Shown piece by piece: positions 55,818-64,000 of a stretch of DNA of 64,000 nt. This DNA comes from Methylorubrum thiocyanatum (lineage in GTDB: Bacteria; Pseudomonadota; Alphaproteobacteria; Rhizobiales; Beijerinckiaceae). Every line of letters begins with the position of its first letter. Position 1 is the first letter of the stretch. The translations under genes were made by a program, and so were the position numbers. Below the pieces are notes generated by a model. That model was given only the letters and a program-made list of their open reading frames with translations. It was not told the origin of the DNA and ran no database searches. Location of the stretch: positions 1-64,000 of the forward strand of contig JACJIB010000006.1 of NCBI GenBank assembly GCA_014138645.1, given 5' to 3'.

Positions 55818-57176
55818 TCAGCCGGAGACGCCTGCCCGGTAGAGGCGCCCGCGCTCGGTCCAGACGACGGTGAGCAGGGCGAGCCCGCCGAGCCCGGCAT
55901 AGCCGTAGGCCACCGGCATCACCGTGCCGTCGAAGGCGTGCCCGATCAGGAAGCCGCAGAAGGCGCCCAGGATCGTGGTGTAGAAGCCGAGGAACGAGGA
56001 GGCGGTGCCGGCGATCGCGCCCAGCGGCTGCAGCGCGAGCGCGTTGAAGTTCGGCAGGGCGAAGCTGATCAGGAACTGGTTCAGCGCCAGCACCGAGAGG
56101 AACAGCACCAGCGGCGGATGCCCCTGGTAGTGCAGGCCGATACCGACCTGCACGAGGCCGATGGCGGTGAAGGCGGTGACGCCGGCATGCGACAGGGTCC
56201 GCATCCCGAGCCAGCGCACGACGCGGGAATTGATCAGCGTCGCCGCCCCCATGGCGCCGGCCACCACGCCGAAGGCGACGGGGAACAGCCCGCCGAGATG
56301 GTAGAGCCCGGTGTCGAACACCTGCTGGGCCGAGCCGACATAGCCCATGATGCAGCCCGTCAGCAGGCCGAGCGCCGTGGCGTAGCCGATCGCCACGCGG
56401 GTGCGCAGCACGGTGGCGAGCGCCTGCCCCGTGGCCCGCAGCGAGAGCGGGCGGCGGTACTCGGGATGCAGCGTCTCGGGCATGCGCAGGGCGAACCACA
56501 GCGTCAGCACGCCGCCGAGCGCCAGCATCGACACGAACACCCAGATCCACGAGCCGAGCAGCAGCATGGTCGCGCCGATCGCCGGCCCGAGCATCGGCAC
56601 GATCAGGAACACCATCATGATGAGCGACATCACGCTCGCCATCTCGCGCCCCGAGAAGCGGTCGCGCACGATCGCGGTCGAGAGGACGCGCCCGCCGGCC
56701 GCCCCCATGCCCTGGATGACGCGGGAGGCGAGCAGCCACTCGTAGCTCGGCGCCAGCATCGAGAGGATGCAGCCCGCGGTGTAGATGCCGAGGCTGATCA
56801 GCAGGGTCGGCCGGCGCCCGATCGCATCCGAGACCGGCCCGTAGACGATCTGCGCCACCCCGAAGCCGATCATGTAGACGTAGACGAGGAGTTGCAGGCT
56901 GTTGGGGTCGGCGACCGAGAACCGCTCCTGGATCAGCGGGAAAGCCGGCAGCAGGTTGTCGATCGACATGGCGGTGACCGCCATCATCAGGGCGACGATG
57001 CCGACGAACTCGGCAAATCCCGGCCCGACCCAAGGAGGGGCACCCGGCGAGGCCTCCGAGGCGGGGCTGCCGGGAATGGGCCGAGGGGAGGATGTCACGG
57101 GCGAAAGCGCTTTCGGAGAGCAGGCCGGCCGGGTTCGCGGCGGTGCGGTGTCGTCAATGGTCGAGGATGTCTTCAA
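55818..57176 (-). CDS. MFS multidrug exporter, Bcr/CflA type
   Basis: A 452-residue protein with twelve membrane segments. After a ~50-residue Ser/Pro-rich cytoplasmic extension, the conserved start is EFVGIVALMMAVTAMSIDNLLPAFPLI; motif A is YGPVSDAIGRRPTLLISL and the Arg-Gly motif is ASRVIQGMGAAGGRVLSTAIVRDRFSGREMA. It probably exports drugs or metabolites. The start is uncertain: TTG at 57176 is the frame limit used here and an in-frame GTG giving MTSSPRP lies ~26 codons downstream. It converges with the SDR gene. Confidence 0.87.
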   Translation of the reverse strand: MKTSSTIDDTAPPRTRPACSPKALSPVTSSPRPIPGSPASEASPGAPPWVGPGFAEFVGIVALMMAVTAMSIDNLLPAFPLIQERFSVADPNSLQLLVYVYMIGFGVAQIVYGPVSDAIGRRPTLLISLGIYTAGCILSMLAPSYEWLLASRVIQGMGAAGGRVLSTAIVRDRFSGREMASVMSLIMMVFLIVPMLGPAIGATMLLLGSWIWVFVSMLALGGVLTLWFALRMPETLHPEYRRPLSLRATGQALATVLRTRVAIGYATALGLLTGCIMGYVGSAQQVFDTGLYHLGGLFPVAFGVVAGAMGAATLINSRVVRWLGMRTLSHAGVTAFTAIGLVQVGIGLHYQGHPPLVLFLSVLALNQFLISFALPNFNALALQPLGAIAGTASSFLGFYTTILGAFCGFLIGHAFDGTVMPVAYGYAGLGGLALLTVVWTERGRLYRAGVSG

Positions 57177-57189
57177 CGTTCCAGAATGC

Positions 57190-57263
57190 GGCGCTTTCCC
57201 TCTCCCGTCCGCTCCGCGGGCACCCTCTCCCCAGAGGGGGGAGGGAGATACGGGCGGAGCGCC
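57190..57263. repeat. Imperfect palindromic repeat near the end of an exported-protein gene
   Basis: GGCGCT (57190-57195) and AGCGCC (57258-57263) bound a GC-rich fold that contains CCCTCTCC and GGGGGGAGGG. Its C-rich/G-rich arms resemble the repeats near 6974 and 41895. It fills the gap between the end of the exported-protein gene and the MFS start, so it could act as a terminator. Confidence 0.55.
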
Positions 57264-57871
57264 TACTCCTTATCCTGTCCCTCACCCATCGCCGCGCTGA
57301 GGCGAACGTAGTTCTTCGTCACCAGGGCGATGTTGGCCTCGGAAGGCTTGGCCGGTTCGCCGGCGGCGAGCGCCTCCTTGATCTCCTTGACCGTCTCGGC
57401 CTTCTCCTGGGCGGGCATCGCCTTGTCGGCCTGCACCGCCGCGAGCTGCTTCTTCAGCAGAGGGGTGGCGCCGACATAGCTCTTGGTCTCGGGGTCGATC
57501 CCGCCGAGCACGGCATCGACGGTGTCGCTGGCATCCTGAAACTCCTCCAGGCTCGCAAACCCGTTGCGCTTCACGATCGCCTCGGCCTGCCCCTGCGCCT
57601 GCGCCTCGGCCTTCGGATCGGGCTTGTCGGGCGCACCGCCGGTCAGCTTGGCGAGTTCCGGCTGCGCGACGAGGAGGCCGTCGATCTGCCACTGCGTCAG
57701 TGCGATCTCCTTGCCCGCCTCCGGTGCCTCGGCCTTCGCGGCGGGCGGGCTGGCGGCGGGTTTGGCGGCCGTCCCGGCCTGGGCCAGGGCCGGCGCGGCG
57801 GAGAGGATCGCCGCCGCGGCGAGGGTCGCCGAAAGCGAGGCGGCGAGCAGGGTGCGCGAGTGGATCGTCAT
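57263..57871 (-). CDS. Exported protein of unknown function, Ala/Lys-rich
   Basis: A 202-residue protein with a signal peptide (RTLLAASLSATLAAAAILSA, cleaved near ALAQ). A short Pro/Ala/Glu-rich linker is followed by a helical domain (~55-200): EIALTQWQIDGLLVAQPELAKL, QAEAIVKRNGFASLEEFQDASDTVDAVLGGIDPETKSY and the closing NIALVTKNYVRLSAAMGEG. The pattern of paired helices around QWQIDGLL resembles exported DUF-type proteins in alphaproteobacteria but no name can be given with confidence. It is divergent from the serine hydrolase. Confidence 0.72.
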   Translation of the reverse strand: MTIHSRTLLAASLSATLAAAAILSAAPALAQAGTAAKPAASPPAAKAEAPEAGKEIALTQWQIDGLLVAQPELAKLTGGAPDKPDPKAEAQAQGQAEAIVKRNGFASLEEFQDASDTVDAVLGGIDPETKSYVGATPLLKKQLAAVQADKAMPAQEKAETVKEIKEALAAGEPAKPSEANIALVTKNYVRLSAAMGEGQDKE

Positions 57872-58093
57872 GGTCTTCGGCCTCTGATGTCTCGTCGGCT
57901 GCGCCGGGCGGAAGGCCGACACGGAACGCCGCCCTTCCGCCCGCGCGGCGCGTTTCTCGCAACGGGTCGCGGCGAAACCGTGATGGCAGCGCTTGACCGC
58001 TCCGCGCCGTGCGCTGGCGCAGATGCCACGCAGCGGCCGCAAAGGCGGCTTCTGTTCCGCGCCCGTCCGCCACCCGCGGGGAAAGGGGAGCCC

Positions 58094-59923
58094 GTGAGCC
58101 ATGCCAAGGCAAGCGTCACAGCAAACCCGTGCCGTGCGCGGCCCATCCTCGCGATTCTGCTGGCCGCCCTGTTCGCCGTTGCGCTCGCCGCTGCATCCGT
58201 GACGGCGGCGCGCGCCGAGGCGGATTACGCGGAGCGGGCGCAGGCCCTCGTCGCCCCCTACATCGAGGCAGGCCTGTTCTCGGGCGTCATCCTCGTCGCG
58301 CGGGACGGGCGGCCGGTCTTCCGCCGAGCCTACGGCCTCGCGGATCGCGAGTGGGAGGTCCCCAACACGCCGCAGACCCATTTCCGCATCGGCTCGCTGA
58401 CCAAGGCCTTCACCGCCGCCGCCGTGCTGAAGCTCGCGGAGGCCGGGCGACTCGGGCTCGACGATCCCGTCCGGCGCTGGGTTCCCTCCGTTCCGGAGGC
58501 GTGGGCCGGGGTGAGCCTGCGCCACCTGCTCCAGCACCGCTCCGGCATCATCAACTTCACGGCGCTGCCGAACTACTACGACCAGATCGCACGGGTCGAT
58601 CACACGCCGGCGCAGATCGTAGCCCTGACCGCGGGCGATCCGCTGCTGTTCCCGCCGGGCGAGCGGTTCGAGTACAGCAACACCAACTACGTGCTGCTCG
58701 GCATGGTGATCGAGGCGGCCTCGGGCCTGTCCTACGAAGCCTACCTGCGCGAGACCATCCTCGCGCCGCTGGGGCTCAAGGAGACCGGCTACGACGACCT
58801 CACGGTGATCCTGCCGCGGCGGGCCGCCGGCTACCGCCGGGGGCGGGCGCAGTGGCGCAATGCCGTGCCGATGGCGGCAAGTTCGGCCTATGCCGCGGGC
58901 GCGCTCTACTCCACCGTGGACGACCTGCTGGCTTGGGACGAGGCGCTCGCCGGGCCGCGCCTGCTCTCGGACGCCTCGCGGGCGGCGATGTTCGACGATC
59001 GCGGCACCGGCTACGGCCTCGGCTGGTTCGTCTCCCGTGCCTTCGGCAAGCAGTCCGACACCAAGCCCGGGGCCAAGACGAGCGGCCACCGCGTCTACGG
59101 CCATGCCGGTTCGATCCCCGGATTCCTGTCGATCAACGACGTCTACCCCGACGATCATCTCACCGTGATCGTGCTCTCGAACACCGAGACGGCGCCCGCT
59201 CAGAAGATCGCCCGCGACCTCGCCTCCCTGCATTTCGGCCACTACGCGGCGCCCGAGGCGATCGTGCTGGAGGACGTGATCCTCGACCGCTACCCCGGCA
59301 CCTACCGCCTGGGACCGCGCGCCTTCCTCACCGTCGCCCGCGAGGGCAAAGGCAGCGGGCTGACGGCGCGGGCCACCGGAGAGCCCGCCTTTCCCTTCGT
59401 GCCGGAGAGCGACCGCACCTTCGTCTCCAAGGTCGCCGACATGCGCCTCACCTTCGAGACCGAGCCCGACGGCACGCCCACCGGCCTGATCCTGCACCGC
59501 GACGGCCGCGACCGGACCGGCCCCCGCGTGACCGAGGACGAGGCGAAGGCCGTGCTCGCCGCGCCGCCGCGGCAGCACCGGGAGATCGCCATCGACCGCA
59601 CGCGCCTGCCCGCCCTCACCGGACGCTACGCCCTGGGGCCGGGTGTCGAGATCGCCGTGACCGTGGAGGGGGGGCGGATTTTCGCGCAGGCCACAAGGCA
59701 GCCGCGCAACGAACTCGTTCCCGAGGGGGAGCGGGACTTCTTCCTGCGCGGGAGCGACGCGCAGATCACCTTCACCGCCGACGAGGCGGGCCGGGTGACG
59801 GGCCTGATCCTGCACCAGGGCGGCTACGATACCGAGGCGCCGCGGCGGCCCGAGGCGGACGGCCCGACCCCGGGGCTTGGACCAAGGGCGGGGTCGCCAG
59901 CGAGCGTGAAAGGGTCTAACTGA
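58094..59923 (+). CDS. Class C beta-lactamase-like serine hydrolase
   Basis: A 609-residue exported protein. Signal peptide ~16-45 (PILAILLAALFAVALAAAS, cleaved near ARAEA). The penicillin-binding fold (~50-385) has SxxK as SLTK with Ser101 and Lys104, the YSN motif at Tyr194-Asn196 and HAGS with His337 in place of KTG, typical of class C-like esterases and peptidases. Residues ~390-600 add two beta-rich repeats (YPGTYRLGPRAFLTVAREG and LTGRYALGPGVEIAVTVEGG, each followed by TGLILHxxG). The start is GTG at 58094 behind AGGGGAG. Substrate unknown. Confidence 0.87.
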   Translation: MSHAKASVTANPCRARPILAILLAALFAVALAAASVTAARAEADYAERAQALVAPYIEAGLFSGVILVARDGRPVFRRAYGLADREWEVPNTPQTHFRIGSLTKAFTAAAVLKLAEAGRLGLDDPVRRWVPSVPEAWAGVSLRHLLQHRSGIINFTALPNYYDQIARVDHTPAQIVALTAGDPLLFPPGERFEYSNTNYVLLGMVIEAASGLSYEAYLRETILAPLGLKETGYDDLTVILPRRAAGYRRGRAQWRNAVPMAASSAYAAGALYSTVDDLLAWDEALAGPRLLSDASRAAMFDDRGTGYGLGWFVSRAFGKQSDTKPGAKTSGHRVYGHAGSIPGFLSINDVYPDDHLTVIVLSNTETAPAQKIARDLASLHFGHYAAPEAIVLEDVILDRYPGTYRLGPRAFLTVAREGKGSGLTARATGEPAFPFVPESDRTFVSKVADMRLTFETEPDGTPTGLILHRDGRDRTGPRVTEDEAKAVLAAPPRQHREIAIDRTRLPALTGRYALGPGVEIAVTVEGGRIFAQATRQPRNELVPEGERDFFLRGSDAQITFTADEAGRVTGLILHQGGYDTEAPRRPEADGPTPGLGPRAGSPASVKGSN

Positions 59924-60031
59924 AAGGCAGCGCGCGACAGGCGCTCGCGCACGGGAAATCGAGTCGGCGGCCGCCAGAAGCCGCGTTGGCCAAAAGTCCA
60001 CCTTGATCCGAGACGGCGGCTGTTCTTGTCT

Positions 60032-60050
60032 CTCGCCGCAATTCGGCGAG
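60032..60050. promoter_or_regulatory. Leader hairpin upstream of the aldehyde dehydrogenase gene
   Basis: CTCGCCG (60032-60038) pairs with CGGCGAG (60044-60050) around a 5-base loop, 126 bases before the start codon, in the 252-base region between the serine hydrolase and the dehydrogenase. No other motif was recognised there. It may terminate the upstream message or sit in the leader. Confidence 0.35.
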
Positions 60051-60175
60051 GCGGTCGCCCCAGCATCGCCGCGGACGACGGACGGGTTCCGGCTTCCGCC
60101 AAAAAGACGATGCACGGCAAAGATCTGCCGCAAAAAGCCTGACGCACAAAAACCGGGCGCAATGGAGGAAACGCG

Positions 60176-61699
<1,524 letters not shown>

Positions 61700-61736
61700 G
61701 CGTTCGATCGGGATAAACGTTCGAGACCGACTTCAG

Positions 61737-61762
61737 CCCCGGCCGCAAGGCCGGGGTTTTTT
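61737..61762 (+). terminator. Rho-independent terminator after the aldehyde dehydrogenase
   Basis: CCCCGGCC (61737-61744) and GGCCGGGG (61749-61756) form an 8-bp stem with a GCAA tetraloop, followed by six T. It begins 37 bases after the stop. Confidence 0.95.
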
Positions 61763-61806
61763 GATAGGCGCGGCGGGCGTGCGGGCTCGATGATGAGGCG
61801 GCTTGG

Positions 61807-62184
61807 GTGCGGTACACGCGCATGGGACCGGCGGGCTGGGTCGGGCAGATCGATCACGTCCGCGTCTATCTGAGCGACGCGGACGGCGAGATCTGCCGCG
61901 CCCAGGCCGCGGTGGCGGCGGTGGTGACCGCCTCGCTCCCGCGCCTTCGCGACGCGGCCTCGGCCTATCTCGACCGCTTCGTGGACAGAGCGAAAGCCTG
62001 CGGCAGCGCGCAGGAGCCCTGGTGGCTCGACGAAATCGAATTTCGCGATCACGCCGGGGACGCGACGGTCTGCTACGCGCTCCACTTCCGCCTGCAGGGC
62101 GACGACGGTGGCCTGTGGACGGTCGACATGCGGGCATCCGCGGACGGGCATCGTCCCTTCCGGTTCGAGCGACGGCAGGGCTGA
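61807..62184 (+). CDS. Small protein of unknown function
   Basis: A 125-residue protein not recognised. It reads MGPAGWVGQIDHVRVYLSDADGEICRAQAAVAAVV, a helical middle (LPRLRDAASAYLDRFVDRA) and a beta-rich end EPWWLDEIEFRDH, YALHFRLQGDDGGLWTVDMRA. The start is GTG at 61807 or ATG at 61822, neither with a strong ribosome site. The polar, aromatic sequence and lack of stop codons over 125 residues suggest a real gene, with moderate confidence. No signal or membrane segment. Confidence 0.5.
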   Translation: MRYTRMGPAGWVGQIDHVRVYLSDADGEICRAQAAVAAVVTASLPRLRDAASAYLDRFVDRAKACGSAQEPWWLDEIEFRDHAGDATVCYALHFRLQGDDGGLWTVDMRASADGHRPFRFERRQG

Positions 62185-62219
62185 GGCTGCGCGGGAGGGA
62201 CGGCGCCATCGCCGACCTC

Positions 62220-62501
62220 TTGCGCAGGGCGCGGGAATCGCCCGGCAGGCGCGATGAAGCGGCCGTCGCCGAGGGCGATTGGGTCGCGCGGCCCTGCGCT
62301 CGGCGCCGGCCCGGGGACCACGACGCCGCGGCCATCGGCATCGTCCGGCTCGGCGCTCACGGCAGGATCGTTGAGCGCTGGGACGTGATGCAGATCCTTC
62401 CCGAAACCGGCGCCCCTCCGAACGGGCTGTTTCGAGAGCCCAGCGTCGTTCGAACGTCGATCGCCCGAGAGATGAGCCATTCGACGGGCATCGAAAGCTA
62501 G
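62220..62501 (+). pseudogene. Degenerate SnoaL-like fragment
   Basis: The frame from 62220 to 62501 retains the C-terminal half of a SnoaL-like (NTF2-fold) protein: EAAVAEGDWVARP, then AAIGIVRLGAHGRIVERWDVMQILPE and PPNGLF, which matches the usual end '...FRIENGKIVEHWDVIQ...N.MF' of the family. The N-terminal half, a ribosome site and a clear start are missing; the segment between (PCARRRPGDHD) is degraded. It lies just before an intact SnoaL-like gene in the same orientation. Confidence 0.5.
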
Positions 62502-62513
62502 AAACCGGAAAAT

Positions 62514-62529
62514 CTGCAAACTTTTGCAG
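62514..62529. promoter_or_regulatory. Palindrome upstream of the SnoaL-like gene
   Basis: CTGCAAA (62514-62520) and TTTGCAG (62523-62529) are perfect inverted arms with a 2-base centre, 82 bases before the start at 62611, in AT-richer DNA. It is placed and sized like an operator for a dimeric regulator. No -35/-10 pair could be assigned. Confidence 0.45.
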
Positions 62530-62610
62530 CAATGCTCCGGTGTTTCTCGCGTATCCTGAGATCGATAAACAACCTAGTCTCGCGCTCAACGAACGAGCGA
62601 GGCCTGTCCC

Positions 62611-63027
62611 ATGAGCACGATTACCTCCGTGGCCGAAGCCTTCTTCGAGGCGTGCGAGACGGGCGGTGGCTGGGCGGCGTGCGAACGCTATTGCGCACCG
62701 GATGCTGGATTCTCGGCTCAGGCGGATGCCCTGGCGGGCATCACCACGCTGCGCGATTACGCCGAGTGGATGAAGGGCCTTCTGACGGTCCTGCCCGACG
62801 GGCGGTACGAGGTGAAGTCGTTCGCCACGGACGAGGAGCGCCGGAACGTGGCGGCGTATGGCGTCTTCCGCGGGACCCATACCGGCGAGGGCGGCCCGTG
62901 CCCTCCGACCGGGAAAAGCACGTCGACCGACTACGTCTACGTCATGCAGTTCGACGGCGAGCGGATCGCTCACATGACGAAGATCTGGAACGACGCGCGC
63001 GCCGTGAAGGAACTCGGCTGGGCCTGA
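62611..63027 (+). CDS. SnoaL-like (NTF2-fold) protein
   Basis: A 138-residue single-domain protein. It begins VAEAFFEACETGGGWAACERYCAPDAGFSAQADAL with the helix-rich NTF2 start and continues LRDYAEWMKGLLTVLPDGRYEVKSFATDEERRNVAAYGVFRGTHTGEG and DYVYVMQFDGERIAHMTKIWND, the conserved beta-sheet end. NTF2-fold proteins of this type are cyclases, isomerases or binding proteins; the substrate cannot be read. ATG at 62611 has a weak upstream GAGCGAGG. It follows a degenerate relative. Confidence 0.82.
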   Translation: MSTITSVAEAFFEACETGGGWAACERYCAPDAGFSAQADALAGITTLRDYAEWMKGLLTVLPDGRYEVKSFATDEERRNVAAYGVFRGTHTGEGGPCPPTGKSTSTDYVYVMQFDGERIAHMTKIWNDARAVKELGWA

Positions 63028-63054
63028 GATCCGCACCCCGGCCGGGCGGCGGGC

Positions 63055-64000
63055 TCAGCCCCGAGCGCGGATCATCTCGGCCCTGCCTCCCTCCACCAGC
63101 ACCTCGGCCGGGGTCGGGTGGCTCAGGAACCCCGTCGGGCTCGCGGTGAGGCCGTAGGCGCCCGATTGCAGCACCGCCACGAGATCGCCCTCGGCCAGCG
63201 GCGGCAGGGGGGCGGCGCGGGCCAGCATGTCGAGCGGCGTGCAGAGCGGGCCGACCACGGCGGTGGCGGCGCGCGGCGCCTCAGGGCCCTCGACCCCGGC
63301 GGCGAGGGGAAAGTCGCGCTTGACGATCTGGCCGAGATTGCCGCTCGCCGCGAGGTGATGGTGCATGCCGCCATCGGTGATGACGAAGCGGCTGCCGCGC
63401 GAGTCCTTCACCGCCAGCACCCGCGCCACGTAGAGCCCCGCCGGCCCGGCGAGGTAGCGGCCGGGCTCCAGCACCACCCGGGCGCCCGCGAGCCGGGGGT
63501 CGGCCCGCAGCGTCGCGATCAGGTCGGGCAGGCCGGCGCGGATCGCCCCAAGGTCGAGGGCGGCCTCGCCGGAAAAATACGGGATACCGAGCCCGCCGCC
63601 GAGATCGATCGTCTCCAGCGCCCGCCCGGTTCGCTGGGCGATCCGCGCCGCGAGGCCGAGTCCGTAGGCCCATTGGCCGAGAAGCGTCTCGGCCTTCAGT
63701 CCCTGCGTGCCCGCGAAGAGGTGGAGCCCGACGAGACGCAGGCGCGGCATGGCCTCCACCGCGTCGATGGCGGCGTCCATAGCCTCCTCGTCGAAGCCGA
63801 AGGGGGAGGGCTTGCCGCCCATCCGCATCGCCCCGCCCTGTGCGGTGGCGCCGGGATTGATCCGCAGCGCCACCCGCACGGTCACGCCGTGACGCTCGGC
63901 GGCGGCGGCCACGCGAACCATCTCCTCGCGGTTCTCGAGGTGGATCTCGCCGATGCCGCCGGCCACCACCCGGTCGAGATCGGCCGTGCCCTTGCCCGGC
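63055..64000 (-). CDS. PLP-dependent decarboxylase, C-terminal part (cut by window edge)
   Basis: About 315 residues of a fold-type III PLP enzyme of the diaminopimelate/ornithine decarboxylase group; the N-terminus lies beyond 64000. Visible landmarks are RVALRINPGATAQG, the Gly-rich phosphate loop TIDLGGGLGIPYF, LEPGRYLAGPAGLYVARVLAVKDS, and GPLCTPLDMLA with the conserved Cys, then QSGAYGLTASPTGFLSHPTP. The GPLCTPLD form of the Cys motif is typical of the exosortase-associated PLP decarboxylases rather than housekeeping LysA, so the gene may belong to a polysaccharide/exosortase locus to the right. This last point is an inference. Confidence 0.85.
   Translation of the reverse strand, partial: PGKGTADLDRVVAGGIGEIHLENREEMVRVAAAAERHGVTVRVALRINPGATAQGGAMRMGGKPSPFGFDEEAMDAAIDAVEAMPRLRLVGLHLFAGTQGLKAETLLGQWAYGLGLAARIAQRTGRALETIDLGGGLGIPYFSGEAALDLGAIRAGLPDLIATLRADPRLAGARVVLEPGRYLAGPAGLYVARVLAVKDSRGSRFVITDGGMHHHLAASGNLGQIVKRDFPLAAGVEGPEAPRAATAVVGPLCTPLDMLARAAPLPPLAEGDLVAVLQSGAYGLTASPTGFLSHPTPAEVLVEGGRAEMIRARG

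Overview
The window is GC-rich chromosomal DNA of an alphaproteobacterium, most likely a Methylobacterium/Methylorubrum-type member of the Hyphomicrobiales. This is inferred from the erpA/dgt-argS-SPOR-nagZ-tatABC neighbourhood, the formamidase cluster of methylotrophs, the IalB-like and PAS-rich proteins, and the palindromic intergenic repeats. No rRNA, tRNA, CRISPR array, phage or insertion sequence was seen.

Layout. (1) 1-12875: a leftward amide/urea operon, urtABCDE - alpha/beta hydrolase - fmdA - fmdB - porin (the porin is cut by the window edge). Divergently transcribed is a two-component system whose kinase has an NCS1 purine/cytosine-permease-like membrane sensor, a Cys cluster, a kinase core and a receiver; its partner is a LuxR-type regulator. 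The shared promoter region holds a perfect 16-bp palindrome. (2) 13325-20698: IalB-like exported protein, a 29-residue membrane peptide, cobF, a periplasmic ClpP-like protein, a PAS protein, an orphan ParA plus ribbon-helix-helix pair, and an RlpA-like protein. (3) 20726-32082: a large exported protein, erpA, dgt, a glycine-rich protein, a thioesterase, argS, a SPOR protein, nagZ and tatABC. (4) 32238-35963: two unknown proteins, a PAS-PAS-HTH regulator and an MFS exporter. (5) 36386-44398: an alkanesulfonate operon ssuE-A-C-B-D with two extra SsuA-like binding proteins and an FAD/NAD(P)-binding protein.

(6) 44727-54243: a small four-Cys protein behind possible iron-control boxes, a DUF2147 protein, then a poorly characterised peptide-bond set: zinc metallopeptidase (divergent), transglutaminase-DUF2126 amidoligase, permuted ATP-grasp/alpha-E protein and a second transglutaminase, the last three translationally coupled. 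(7) 54252-64000: TetR/SDR/MFS cassette, an exported protein, a class C beta-lactamase-like hydrolase, an aldehyde dehydrogenase with terminator, small proteins including a decayed SnoaL-like fragment next to an intact SnoaL-like gene, and the C-terminal part of a PLP-dependent decarboxylase.

How it fits together: the left cluster would import short amides or urea through a porin and an ABC transporter and release ammonia by formamidase; the kinase/regulator pair is placed to sense a nitrogenous solute and switch it on. The ssu operon releases sulfite from organosulfonates. At least two of the binding proteins carry twin-arginine-like signals and could use the Tat translocase encoded here. The strongest candidates for new biology are the permease-kinase system and the coupled transglutaminase/amidoligase/ATP-grasp/alpha-E set.
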